Assembly (NCBI GenBank): GCA_016192205.1 | Contig: JACPUP010000069.1 | Span: 1-29,431, forward strand | DNA from: Candidatus Kerfeldbacteria bacterium | GTDB taxonomy: Bacteria; Patescibacteriota; Patescibacteriia; SBBC01; JACPUP01 | Direction of reading: 5' to 3' | Length of the DNA stretch: 29,431 bases | Shown here: positions 1 through 6,633 of the stretch, in pieces | Layout: each line of letters begins with the position of its first letter | Position numbering within the stretch: position 1 is the stretch's first letter | Notes under the pieces: model-generated | The model's database searches: none | Told to the model about the DNA's origin: nothing | What the model saw: the letters and a program-made list of their open reading frames with translations, nothing else | Made by a program: the position numbers and the translations under genes

Positions 1-24
1 AAGAATATAGACGGTGAACGACAT
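1..24 (-). CDS. GIY-YIG family protein, N-terminal start of a second tandem copy (truncated by window edge)
   Basis: Reading leftward from 24, eight codons give MSFTVYIL, identical to the first eight residues of the intact GIY-YIG protein at 128-370. The upstream 100 bases are also identical to the leader of that gene. The start ATG is therefore credible, but the rest lies outside the window. It indicates at least two tandem GIY-YIG genes at a 346-bp period. Whether this copy is intact cannot be seen. Confidence 0.6.
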
Positions 25-128
25 ATATGCAAACCGCTGCCTTACCATCCCCGCCACCGAATTCTTTATCTATGGAAGGCGGGGCCCCGCCCCGCATCAT
101 GCGGGGCGGTGGTCGGCGCACCTCTCCT
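1..128. repeat. 128-bp direct repeat, copy 1 (GIY-YIG leader plus palindrome)
   Basis: Bases 1-128 match 347-474 with no difference I could find. The unit contains, on the minus strand, a palindromic GC-rich core (77-128), an AT-richer leader, and the start of a GIY-YIG gene. Its right end coincides with the stop codon (128-130, TGA on minus) of the intact GIY-YIG gene. The left end is the window edge, so the repeat may extend further. Confidence 0.95.
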
Positions 129-370
129 CAAGAAAGCAAATTGTAAAATGCTTTTCCGCCTTTGTACCTTTTTATTTGTCGTTCTCGCTTCAGTGCCTGC
201 GATTTCGTTTCAAACGCTTCCTGGTAGACTATTTTCCACGGTCCACGCCCGCGTGTAGAAGTATTCCGACCCGTGTTGTGTCTCTGAAGTCTTTTTCCTA
301 GGTCAGAAGTTACGCCTGTATAATATCGTTTTGTCTTCGTGCTTTGAAGAATATAGACGGTGAACGACAT
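128..370 (-). CDS. GIY-YIG domain endonuclease-like protein
   Basis: An 80-residue protein consisting only of a GIY-YIG domain. The N-terminus MSFTVYILQS holds the first signature strand (VYIL), and YYTGVTSDLGKRLQRHN gives the second (YTG) with the catalytic-type Arg. A Lys/Arg-rich C-terminus (RERQIKRYKGG) follows. Single-domain GIY-YIG proteins of this size (the YhbQ/UPF0213 type) are known as small DNA-binding or nuclease-like proteins, and their cellular role is mostly unclear. The ATG at 370 is preferred over an upstream in-frame start because the family begins at this strand and because the tandem copy starts at the same place. The stop codon touches the palindromic repeat. Function beyond the nuclease fold is not known. 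Confidence 0.9.
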   Translation of the reverse strand: MSFTVYILQSTKTKRYYTGVTSDLGKRLQRHNTGRNTSTRGRGPWKIVYQEAFETKSQALKRERQIKRYKGGKAFYNLLS

Positions 371-474
371 ATATGCAAACCGCTGCCTTACCATCCCCGC
401 CACCGAATTCTTTATCTATGGAAGGCGGGGCCCCGCCCCGCATCATGCGGGGCGGTGGTCGGCGCACCTCTCCT
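347..474. repeat. 128-bp direct repeat, copy 2
   Basis: Same sequence as 1-128. It carries the leader and first codons of the intact GIY-YIG gene (start at 370, minus) and the palindromic core at 423-474. Inside the core are the perfect palindrome GGCGGGGCCCCGCC and the hairpin CCCCGCATCATGCGGGG. It ends two bases before structured element A begins at 476. Confidence 0.95.
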
Positions 475-475
475 T

Positions 476-657
476 GATGAAACCGCCGCAGCGCGCGAGC
501 TGTTCCGCGGTTGTTCGCCGGGCAAAGCCCGGCATCCAACCCGCGGAACCCTTCGGGCTCGGGCTTCAGTCCGGTACTCCTCGCCGTACCCCTGTGTACG
601 GCTGCGTCCGTTCCTCCCTCCAGCCCTTCGCATCTCGCAGCGTTCCGGCAGTTTCAT
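476..657 (+). repeat. Large structured repeat element, copy A
   Basis: The outer arms 477-499 and 634-657 are imperfect inverted repeats (ATGAAAC pairs with GTTTCAT, then several short runs). Inside is a long hairpin: GTTCCGCGGTTG (502-513) against 537-549, capped by GCCGGGC-aaa-GCCCGGC (517-533). A segment follows that is conserved with copies at 2053-2224 and 18355-18528 (CGGGCTCG, a GTAC-containing tip, AGCCCTTCGCATCTC). It lies between the GIY-YIG leader and a truncated copy at about 690-760. It shows no coding character. Confidence 0.8.
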
Positions 658-689
658 TATCATTGTAAATGTTTTCTTTTTAGATCCGC

Positions 690-760
690 GTTTTACGTCG
701 GTCCGTTCCTCGCTGCAGCCCTGCGCATTTCATCCCGGCTGCGCGCCCACAGACCTACAT
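690..760 (+). repeat. Truncated copy of the structured element (3' portion only)
   Basis: The stretch around 699-737 (a CCTCGCTGCAGCCCTGCGCAT-like run of which CTCGCTGCAG and the following CATTTCATCCCG match) resembles the 3' third of the structured elements, most closely the copy at 2053-2224. The first hairpin and 5' arm are missing, so this looks like a decayed or partial copy. The stretch 661-795 holds no gene that I can support. Confidence 0.45.
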
Positions 761-795
761 TGTTAATTAACCCTACCCTTCAATATCTTACAAGG

Positions 796-848
796 AGGCG
801 GGGCCCCGCCCCGCATCATGCGGGGCGGTGGTCGGCGCACCTCTCCTC
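796..848. repeat. Palindromic core repeat, third copy (without a GIY-YIG gene)
   Basis: These 53 bases are identical to 77-129 and, for 52 of them, to 423-475. The core contains GGCGGGGCCCCGCC and the hairpin CCCCGCATCATGCGGGG, followed by a constant GGTGGTCGGCGCACCTCTCC. Unlike the other copies it is not followed on the minus strand by a GIY-YIG start, so the core spreads independently of the gene or the gene was lost here. Confidence 0.9.
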
Positions 849-948
849 GGGAAGCAGGAAAAGTCTGCCACGTGATGAGCGCAAGCGCAAGGCTGATGAG
901 CGTTCCTGGCTGTACTGGGCGCAAAAAAACCCGTATGCTACAAACAAT

Positions 949-1491
949 ATGGAAGGAGAGAACGCTCAGTCCGAACGCGCGTGGGAAGAACGCCTGCGGG
1001 AAATCCGGCGCCGCGCCCAGCGCATTCGCACCGCCATCCGGTTCTCGCGCGCCGCGAATCGCGCGGCCGCGCTCAAAAAGCTCAAAACGATTCAGGCGGA
1101 AATCGCTGAACTCGAGCGCCAAGTCCACGCGCCGTCGAACATTGCCCTGTATATCGCCTTGGCACTGTCCCTGTTCCTCGACCTTTTGGACTTCATCGAT
1201 CCAATCTTTTTTGAACTCGGGACGTTCTTGAGCATTCCGGGAACCATCGCAACCGCAGCCATCAACTACCTCGGCGTCTCCTCGGGCGATCGTCAACTCA
1301 AAATAAAGGTCCTCACGAAAATCGCCACGGGGTACGGGGCTGAATTCATCCCGGCGGTCGACATCCTCCCGCTGCAGACCATTGCGAGTCTGTGGGTCAT
1401 TTATGACGACCGAAAAAATCGACAGAAACTCCAACAGCGACTGGATGAACTGCGCATCCGTGAGGCTGCCCTCATTGCAGCGTTGCGGTGA
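949..1491 (+). CDS. Hypothetical membrane protein with N-terminal coiled coil
   Basis: A 180-residue protein. Residues about 5-60 are charged and helical (ERAWEERLREIRRRAQ, then LKKLKTIQAEIAELERQ), consistent with a coiled coil. A hydrophobic stretch of about 45 residues (IALYIALALSLFLDLLDF onward to TIATAAINYLG) could hold two membrane segments. The C-terminus is again charged and helical (YDDRKNRQKLQQRLDELRI). I do not recognise the family. The ATG at 949 is the only methionine in a sensible place. There is no Shine-Dalgarno ahead of it, but a TATGCT at 934-939 could be a -10 element for a nearly leaderless mRNA. It ends four bases into the region upstream of the next gene and may share its function. 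Confidence 0.7.
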   Translation: MEGENAQSERAWEERLREIRRRAQRIRTAIRFSRAANRAAALKKLKTIQAEIAELERQVHAPSNIALYIALALSLFLDLLDFIDPIFFELGTFLSIPGTIATAAINYLGVSSGDRQLKIKVLTKIATGYGAEFIPAVDILPLQTIASLWVIYDDRKNRQKLQQRLDELRIREAALIAALR

Positions 1492-1505
1492 GGAGCGTAA
1501 ATCCG

Positions 1506-1535
1506 TTGGGGGTCGTGCCCTCCCCGTGGTATACT
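1506..1535 (+). promoter_or_regulatory. Sigma-70-type promoter for the 1545 gene, likely leaderless
   Basis: TTGGGG (1506-1511), an 18-base spacer and TATACT (1530-1535). The ATG at 1545 lies only nine bases beyond the -10 element, so the transcript would carry a leader of about two or three bases. No Shine-Dalgarno sequence is present. Confidence 0.6.
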
Positions 1536-1544
1536 GAACTGGCT

Positions 1545-2051
1545 ATGGCACAGTCGCAACCGCCTGCACAGCAAACGCAGACAAACGTCGAGGCCCTCCA
1601 CGAATGGACGTTCCCGGAATACGTCCAGCAGCAGCGTTCTCGCCGCTGGTACGCGTGGGCTGCGCTGGCGGCGGCGGCCGGTTTTGCCTGGGCGATTTTT
1701 GAGGGGAATACGCTGTTTGCGGTCATCATCGTGCTGGCGGCCATCGTCTACGTATCCATCGCGCAACGGAAGCCGCGACGCATCCCGTTCCGCGTGACCC
1801 GCGACGGCATTCGCGTGGCCGGTGAGTCCTTCGCCTGGGACGATCTCGAGAACTTCTGGATTGTCTACCACCCGCCCGAGGTGAAAAAACTGTTTTTCCG
1901 TTTCAAAGCGGCCTTGCGTCCGAACATCAGCGTCTCCCTGGAAAAAGAAAACCCCGTGCACGTCCGCAAGACGCTGCTTCGGTATTTGCCGGAGGATTTG
2001 AACGGCGAGGAGCCGGCCTCGGATGTGTTGAGCCGAGCGTTGAAACTCTAG
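1545..2051 (+). CDS. Hypothetical two-helix membrane protein with a PH-like cytoplasmic domain
   Basis: A 168-residue protein beginning MAQSQPPAQQ. After a polar N-terminus come two adjacent hydrophobic helices (WYAWAALAAAAGFAWAIF and LFAVIIVLAAIVYVSIA, about residues 36-75). A beta-rich soluble part follows (RRIPFRVTRDGIRVAGESF, then the D-D-L-E-N-F-W segment, then LRPNISVSLEK). That order of two helices followed by a small beta domain resembles bacterial PH-like/DUF5673-type membrane proteins, but this is a resemblance by eye. The start at 1545 is chosen because a -10 element sits just upstream and the longer frame adds a non-conserved tail. Structured element B begins two bases after its stop codon. 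Confidence 0.8.
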   Translation: MAQSQPPAQQTQTNVEALHEWTFPEYVQQQRSRRWYAWAALAAAAGFAWAIFEGNTLFAVIIVLAAIVYVSIAQRKPRRIPFRVTRDGIRVAGESFAWDDLENFWIVYHPPEVKKLFFRFKAALRPNISVSLEKENPVHVRKTLLRYLPEDLNGEEPASDVLSRALKL

Positions 2052-2052
2052 G

Positions 2053-2224
2053 CGACAGTCAAAACGGGTGGTCTGTTGGCAGCGCTGCTCTCCGGCGAAG
2101 CCGGATTTCGCGCTGCCAACCCTGCGGGCTCGCCTTTCGCTGCGCTCCTCGCTCACCGTACTGCCAGTACGCCTCGCTCGGTGCTCGCTGCAGGGCTTCG
2201 CATCCCATCCCGTTTTGACTGTCG
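2053..2224 (+). repeat. Large structured repeat element, copy B
   Basis: The outer arms are a perfect 16-bp inverted repeat: CGACAGTCAAAACGGG (2053-2068) pairs with 2209-2224. Inside, GTTGGCAGCG (2075-2084) pairs with CGCTGCCAAC (2111-2120), capped by TCCGGC-gaa-GCCGGA (2091-2105). A second stem CCCTGC/GCAGGG encloses a segment with a GTACT-gcc-AGTAC tip. The element starts two bases after the stop codon of the 1545 gene, is in the same orientation, and is followed by TTTT, so it could act as a transcription terminator here. Confidence 0.85.
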
Positions 2225-2307
2225 TTTTCTCTGGTCAATCGTCCAATCGTGTGCTACGCTGCTCACCGCAGCTGCTTTTCGTGCGCTTGGTAGCTTCCGC
2301 CTGACTC

Positions 2308-2337
2308 CCCCGCACCAGAGCGTAGCTTGGTGCGGGG
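2308..2337. repeat. 10-bp perfect hairpin
   Basis: CCCCGCACCA (2308-2317) and TGGTGCGGGG (2328-2337) form a perfect stem with a ten-base loop (GAGCGTAGCT). It lies directly upstream of the tRNA-Arg fragment. There is no T tract, so it is not an obvious terminator. Confidence 0.7.
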
Positions 2338-2344
2338 CCAGGAC

Positions 2345-2376
2345 CATCAGCTTGCGGAGCTGGGGATCGCAGGTTC
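2345..2376 (+). pseudogene. tRNA-Arg fragment (anticodon arm to T-arm)
   Basis: These 32 bases match 2473-2504 of the intact tRNA-Arg with a single difference (A for G in the variable loop), exactly 128 bases upstream. The acceptor, D-arm and 3' half of the T-arm are absent, so it cannot fold as a tRNA. It is either a relic of a duplicated tRNA or one end of a recombination scar. Confidence 0.8.
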
Positions 2377-2446
2377 TCCGCCAGGGGAAAAGCAACTGTT
2401 CGCATTCCATACATCGTGACAATCGATGACGGATGGTCTCCATCGC

Positions 2447-2524
2447 GCGCCCGTAGCTCAGCCTGGATAGAGCATCAGCTTGCGGAGCTGGGGGTCGCAG
2501 GTTCAAATCCTGCCGGGCGCGCCA
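2447..2524 (+). tRNA. tRNA-Arg(GCG)
   Basis: The cloverleaf is complete. The acceptor GCGCCCG pairs perfectly with CGGGCGC, the D-stem is GCTC/GAGC, and the anticodon stem is TCAGC/GCTGG with loop TTGCGGA (anticodon GCG, reading CGC and CGU). The T-stem is GCAGG/CCTGC with loop TTCAAAT. The discriminator is G and CCA is encoded. Most bacteria read these codons with an inosine-modified ACG anticodon, so GCG is less usual. Confidence 0.97.
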
Positions 2525-2525
2525 T

Positions 2526-2752
2526 GGACGGCGGATCCGCCGCTGGCGGAAAAACCATTAGGGGCGCAAGCTCCTCGCAGGTTCACCCTGCACCACGCAG
2601 GGTGCAGGGCGCCCCGAACCCGACGTGGTTCGGGGCGAATCTTGGAGCGAACCCGCCAAAATTTCGAAGAAATTTAGGCGGGGAAGCGGAGACCCCGCAC
2701 CGGATCCCCGCCAGCGGCGGGGAGACTGGTGTGGGGCTGCCGGGCGCTGTAA
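2526..2752. repeat. Cluster of hairpins between tRNA-Arg and the HAD operon
   Basis: No gene is supported in 2525-2754. It holds at least four stems: ACCCTGC/GCAGGGT (2585-2603), CCCCGAACC/GGTTCGGGG (2612-2635), CCGCC-aAAATTTC with its complement (2653-2681), and CCCCGCC/GGCGGGG (2706-2722) nested inside CCCCGCACC/GGTGTGGGG (2693-2736). A stretch near 2575-2595 (CGCAGGTTCACCCTGC) resembles a tRNA T-arm. The function is unknown. Confidence 0.6.
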
Positions 2753-2754
2753 GA

Positions 2755-2804
2755 CAAAAAAAGAAAGCGGCTTGTCCAGGATTTCCGTATCCCAGACAAG
2801 CCGC
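2755..2804 (-). terminator. Rho-independent terminator of the HAD hydrolase operon
   Basis: On the minus strand GCGGCTTGTC (2804-2795) pairs with GACAAGCCGC (2776-2767), and the stem is followed by a T-rich tract read from 2766 to 2756. It lies 27 bases beyond the stop codon at 2831. Confidence 0.85.
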
Positions 2805-2830
2805 GGCGAACAGAACAAATGTGCTCCCTC

Positions 2831-3430
2831 CTAGAGGACGTTGAGCGAGCGGAGATCGGCGATCAACTGCGCCGCATCGCGGAAAAGGATGGTCTCGATC
2901 CCGAGTGTGGCGGCCGCAGAGACGTTCTCCGGCAAGTCATCGATAAAGATGACATTCTCCGCGACCACATCGAGCCGCTGCAAGATCACGGGGAATGCCC
3001 CGAGGTCCTGCTTGCCGAGCCCAATCTCATGCGACCGAATGACCGGACCGTACCGCGTCAGATCGATGAGCCGCTGCTCCCGACGCGTCTGCCACGGCGT
3101 CACGTTCGTCGCGAACGCAATCGGGTGACGGATGCTCTCGAGGACGTCTCGAACAGTCGGGTCGACGCCGATGAGGTGCCGACCGTAAGCGTCCTCGACG
3201 TTCTCGTAGGTCAGGCTCGGGTTGTCGTGCCCGGCGAAGACCTCATCCCGCAGATACTCATAGTATCCGACCTCCGAGATCTTGCCGCGGTCGAAGTCTT
3301 TGTACCGCCCGTTCTCGAAACATCGGGCAGCACGTTCTGATGCGACGCCGAGCTCTTGGATCCGCCCGATGGTGATCTGCTGGTCGGCGCGGATGATGAC
3401 GTGGCCGACGTCGAACAGGACAAGACGCAT
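2831..3430 (-). CDS. HAD-superfamily hydrolase (YihX-like phosphatase)
   Basis: A 199-residue protein with the HAD motifs in order. Motif I is FDVGHV at residues 6-11, with nucleophile Asp7. Motif II is ATN near residue 108. The motif III lysine is in GLGKQD near 139, and motif IV is FIDDLPEN near 167. As in YihX (FDLGNV), the position two after the nucleophile is Gly rather than the second Asp of classic DxD phosphatases. The family removes phosphate from small molecules such as sugar phosphates, and the substrate here cannot be told. The start at 3430 has a good Shine-Dalgarno (GGGAGGG). It is second in a two-gene operon, 14 bases after the unknown gene at 3445-4371, and is followed by a clear terminator. 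Confidence 0.88.
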   Translation of the reverse strand: MRLVLFDVGHVIIRADQQITIGRIQELGVASERAARCFENGRYKDFDRGKISEVGYYEYLRDEVFAGHDNPSLTYENVEDAYGRHLIGVDPTVRDVLESIRHPIAFATNVTPWQTRREQRLIDLTRYGPVIRSHEIGLGKQDLGAFPVILQRLDVVAENVIFIDDLPENVSAAATLGIETILFRDAAQLIADLRSLNVL

Positions 3431-3444
3431 CTTTCCCTCCCAAT

Positions 3445-4371
3445 CTAGATGGTGAGCCAGCCGAGATCCCGGAGCACGGCCCGCGACAGGTGGCTGATGG
3501 CGTGCTGCACGTTCTCGCCGTCCAGGATGAACGGCAAGCCGAAGTCATCGAGGCCGCCGTCCTTGGTGAACGGCAGCACGAGCGGCGCGCCCTGCTCGCG
3601 CTTGACCAGGATGTGGCACTGGCGACGGAGCGGCACTTCTGCTGCCTCGCCCGCGGCCCGGTTTCCCGGACGGGTCTCGAGGTCGCACACGCGCCAGCCG
3701 CTGCCGGTGAGCCGGGGAAACGCGTACCGGACGAACGTGATGTCGCCGACCGGCCCGCAGGCGATGACCCCAGGCTTACGATTCCACAAGTCACGGCCGC
3801 GCTTCGGCAGGTCAACCAAAATCATGTCAACCTTCTTCAGCGACGGACGCACGAGCTCCCAGAGACGGTGCTGTTCGCCGTAAATGCGGTCCATGATGTC
3901 GCCGGGGACTCGCGTAAAGGTGAACTCTCCGCGATAACCCTTGCGGTAGAGTCCGAGTTCGAGACTCTCCAGGAGCTGTTCCTCGATGAGCTCCTGGTTC
4001 TCGGGCATGCCGCCGGTTGGTTCGGCGCAGTTCCAGATGCCCGGCGCGCCCGTGTTGCGCACCTGCATGAGGTACGTCTGGGCGTGCTCCCACGGACCGT
4101 ACTTCTGCTCGAGCTTGGCCATAAGCCACTCATCGAGCAACGCCAGCTGGTCGAACGGCAGCAGCCAGGCGACCGCCCCGCCGATGAACCCGAGCGTGTC
4201 AATGGGCCCGGGAATGCGCTCGTTGATGCGACGCGACATCTCGGGATTTGTGCCGGCCTCCTCGAACGACGACGGCTTTTTCCCTTCCTTGAGCGTCAGG
4301 TCACTCAACGCGACCTCCACGCGACCGTCCTCGGTCACGTGGCCCTGCACGCGCGCTTGCACCCACGGCAT
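3445..4371 (-). CDS. Hypothetical protein, about 308 aa
   Basis: I do not recognise this protein. It begins MPWVQARVQGHVTEDGRVEV, has no signal peptide, and is probably soluble. A short hydrophobic stretch, DTLGFIGGAVAWLLPF (about residue 60), is too short for a confident membrane helix. Several patches look like alpha/beta protein (KKVDMILVDLPKRG, PGVIACGPVGDITFVRYAF). The ATG at 4371 follows an AGGGG Shine-Dalgarno. A GTG one codon earlier is possible. The gene leads a two-gene operon with the HAD hydrolase, suggesting a shared small-molecule role, but no function can be assigned. The opposite strand is also open over most of this region but gives an Ala/Arg/Val-rich composition typical of an antisense shadow. 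Confidence 0.72.
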   Translation of the reverse strand: MPWVQARVQGHVTEDGRVEVALSDLTLKEGKKPSSFEEAGTNPEMSRRINERIPGPIDTLGFIGGAVAWLLPFDQLALLDEWLMAKLEQKYGPWEHAQTYLMQVRNTGAPGIWNCAEPTGGMPENQELIEEQLLESLELGLYRKGYRGEFTFTRVPGDIMDRIYGEQHRLWELVRPSLKKVDMILVDLPKRGRDLWNRKPGVIACGPVGDITFVRYAFPRLTGSGWRVCDLETRPGNRAAGEAAEVPLRRQCHILVKREQGAPLVLPFTKDGGLDDFGLPFILDGENVQHAISHLSRAVLRDLGWLTI

Positions 4372-4404
4372 CACAAACCCCTTTCTGTGTGGGTGATGGC
4401 GGCG

Positions 4405-4437
4405 TCAATTGGCGAGAGCGGTATGTCTCACAATTGA
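4405..4437. promoter_or_regulatory. Inverted repeat in divergent promoter region (possible operator)
   Basis: TCAATTG (4405-4411) and CAATTGA (4431-4437) form a 7-bp inverted repeat with a 19-base spacer. It is located 34 bases upstream of the minus-strand operon. It could be a regulator site, and no -10/-35 pair around it is convincing. Confidence 0.3.
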
Positions 4438-4521
4438 CAAGGAACCTGCTGGTACGCGAACCACCGAGCATACGCGAAAACGGCGTTTCTGTCAAGCGCG
4501 CAGCGGAAGAGCCAGCGAACC

Positions 4522-4552
4522 GCTGCCAAAAGCTCCGGCTGCTTGGTACAAT
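4522..4552 (+). promoter_or_regulatory. Probable recG promoter giving a leaderless mRNA
   Basis: A TACAAT -10 element is at 4547-4552, with a weak -35 (CTGCCA, 4522-4527, 19-base spacer). The predicted transcription start falls on the GTG start codon at 4559, and there is no Shine-Dalgarno. Confidence 0.5.
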
Positions 4553-4558
4553 GGAACG

Positions 4559-6622
4559 GTGATAACGCTTCAAACGCCAGCCAACCAACTGACCCGCTAC
4601 GGCAAAACCGCGGCGAGCCGACTGAAGTTCCTCGGCATCACCACGGCCACGGATCTGCTCCGCTACTATCCCATCCGCTACCAAGACCTGCGCGAAGTTG
4701 TCCCCATTCAAACGGTGCAGGCTGGCGATCGCATCACTCTGCGGGGCAAAATCGAACTCATCACGAACCGCCGAAGTTGGCGCAGGCGCATGGCGGTCAC
4801 CGAGGTGCTACTCCGCGATTCAACCGGCGCGATTCCGCTCATCTGGTTCAACCAGCCCTACGTTGGAAAAATCCTCAAGGTCGGGGATGAGGTGCTGGTA
4901 GCTGGCCGGGCCGAAGAAGGCAACTACCCACTCCACCTTGCCAACCCGACGTACGAGAAAGTTCGGCGCGAGCAAACACACGTGGGCCGCATCGTGCCGT
5001 TCTACGCCCTGACGCACGATCTGTCGCAGAAGCAGCTCCGGGCGCTCCTGCGGCTCGTCCTCCCGCTCGCGAAACAGTTGCCCGATCCGCTCCCGGAATC
5101 CATCCGTCAGGAGCAGCGCTTCATGCCTCTCGTCCAAGCGCTCACCGCCGTCCACTTCCCGGCCGATCGCCAGCAACTGGTGGCGGCCCGCCGGCGGCTG
5201 AAGTTTGAAGAATTGCTGCTCTTCGTCCTGCAGCTTTTCGCAACCAAGGCGCTCGTCGCCTCAACGCCGGCCCCAGCCATCCCGTTCAATGAGCAGCGCG
5301 TGCGACGGTATGTGAAATCACTGCCGTTCACCCTGACCGATGACCAGCGCAAGGCGGCCTGGGAGATTCTGCGCGCGACCGATCGGAACGAACCCATGAA
5401 CCGGCTGCTCGAAGGCGACGTGGGGTCGGGGAAGACCGTGGTCGCGTCGCTGGGTATGGTCAATGCGGCGGCGGCGGGATTCCAATCAGCGCTCATGGCG
5501 CCGACCGAGGTGCTGGCCAGTCAGCACGAGCGGACGCTGCGGACGTTTCTCGCACCAGCCGGGCTCACCGTCGGGCTGCTGACGCGGACGCTGCGGACAA
5601 TCAATGGCGTGGCCGTAACGAAACCCAAACTCCTCAACGCAGCCGCCGCGGGCGAGGTCTCGGTACTCGTCGGCACCCACGCCGTACTCGACGATGCATT
5701 GACGTTTTCAAAACTTGGCCTGGTCGTCGTGGATGAACAGCACCGCTTCGGCGTGGAGCAACGAAAACAGTTGCGACGGCAGGCTTCAACCGAGGGTGCG
5801 TTTCTCCCCCACCTCCTGTCCATGACTGCCACACCCATTCCGCGCTCGCTCGCGCTCACTGTCTACGGCGACTTAGACCTCTCCATCATCAAGCAACTTC
5901 CGGCCGGCCGGCCGGCGGTAACCACACGGCGGCTTCAGCCGAACCAACGCGCTGATGCGTACGCTGCCATCCGGGAGGAAGTGGCGGCCGGACACCAAGC
6001 CTTCGTCATCTGTCCGCTGGTCGAGGAATCAGACCGGCTCGGCGTCAAGGCAGCCACTGACGAGCACCGGCGGTTACGCGAAGAGATTTTCCCGAATCTC
6101 CGCGTTGGCCTGCTCCACGGCCGTCTTCCGGGAAAAAAGAAGGTGGAAGTCCTCGAGCGTTTCCGCGACAGACAGCTTGACGTGCTCGTCGCAACAGCGG
6201 TCGTCGAAGTTGGCGTGGACGTGCCGAATGCCACGCTCATGCTCATTGAAGGCGCGGAGCGGTTCGGTTTGGCGCAGCTTCACCAACTTCGAGGTCGGAT
6301 TGGTCGGGGGTCGGCGGTCAGCACGTGCCTCCTGTTGGCCGAGTCCGATACGGAACGCGTGCGGCAACGGCTCGACGCTTTGGTTCAAAGCCGCGACGGT
6401 TTCCACTTGGCCGAGCTGGATTTGAAACTCCGCGGTCCGGGCGAGCTTTCGGGGCGGCTCCAGTCCGGGTTCCTCGACTTCAAGATTGCCACCCTTCATG
6501 ATCTCGAACTCATGAACGAGGTGCGCGATGTGGCCAAACAACTGTTTGACGAGGACCCAGGTCTTACGCGCTACCCAGAACTGCGCGCGGCAGTGGCGCG
6601 GGCAGATGTCCATCCGGAATAA
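4559..6622 (+). CDS. recG: ATP-dependent DNA helicase RecG
   Basis: RecG unwinds and remodels branched DNA, especially stalled replication forks and recombination intermediates. The 687-residue protein has the expected order. An N-terminal OB-fold wedge domain (ITLRGKIELI, LLRDSTGAIPLIWFNQ) is followed by two helicase lobes. Walker A is GDVGSGKT at about 286-293, the DEQH box (DEQHRFG) is at 392-395, motif III (MTATPIPRSL) is near 422, and motif VI (QLRGRIGRG) is near 576. The final RecG-type region (RDGFHLAELDLKLRGPGEL) is present. The frame is open further upstream, but the GTG at 4559 gives a normal-length protein and sits right after a -10 element. The gene is intact and stands alone. Confidence 0.97.
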   Translation: MITLQTPANQLTRYGKTAASRLKFLGITTATDLLRYYPIRYQDLREVVPIQTVQAGDRITLRGKIELITNRRSWRRRMAVTEVLLRDSTGAIPLIWFNQPYVGKILKVGDEVLVAGRAEEGNYPLHLANPTYEKVRREQTHVGRIVPFYALTHDLSQKQLRALLRLVLPLAKQLPDPLPESIRQEQRFMPLVQALTAVHFPADRQQLVAARRRLKFEELLLFVLQLFATKALVASTPAPAIPFNEQRVRRYVKSLPFTLTDDQRKAAWEILRATDRNEPMNRLLEGDVGSGKTVVASLGMVNAAAAGFQSALMAPTEVLASQHERTLRTFLAPAGLTVGLLTRTLRTINGVAVTKPKLLNAAAAGEVSVLVGTHAVLDDALTFSKLGLVVVDEQHRFGVEQRKQLRRQASTEGAFLPHLLSMTATPIPRSLALTVYGDLDLSIIKQLPAGRPAVTTRRLQPNQRADAYAAIREEVAAGHQAFVICPLVEESDRLGVKAATDEHRRLREEIFPNLRVGLLHGRLPGKKKVEVLERFRDRQLDVLVATAVVEVGVDVPNATLMLIEGAERFGLAQLHQLRGRIGRGSAVSTCLLLAESDTERVRQRLDALVQSRDGFHLAELDLKLRGPGELSGRLQSGFLDFKIATLHDLELMNEVRDVAKQLFDEDPGLTRYPELRAAVARADVHPE

Positions 6623-6633
6623 GGACGAGGTCT

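Noticed and set aside
511..948. N-terminal extension of the 949-1491 protein
   Set aside because: The frame is open back to 511 but runs through structured element A, its partial copy and the palindromic repeat, and the extension reads as repeat translation.
476..2224. Structured elements as integron attC sites
   Set aside because: They are imperfect palindromes after stop codons, like attC, but I find no GTTRRRY/RYYYAAC core sites at the ends, and the long conserved internal segment is unlike attC. No integrase is in the window.
4415..4437. lac-operator-like sequence (ATTGTGAG on minus)
   Set aside because: Only one half matches by chance. No LacI-type regulator or second half-site is present.
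4409..4558. N-terminal extension of RecG
   Set aside because: Fifty extra residues have no RecG similarity and precede the -10 element. The start at 4559 gives the usual RecG length.
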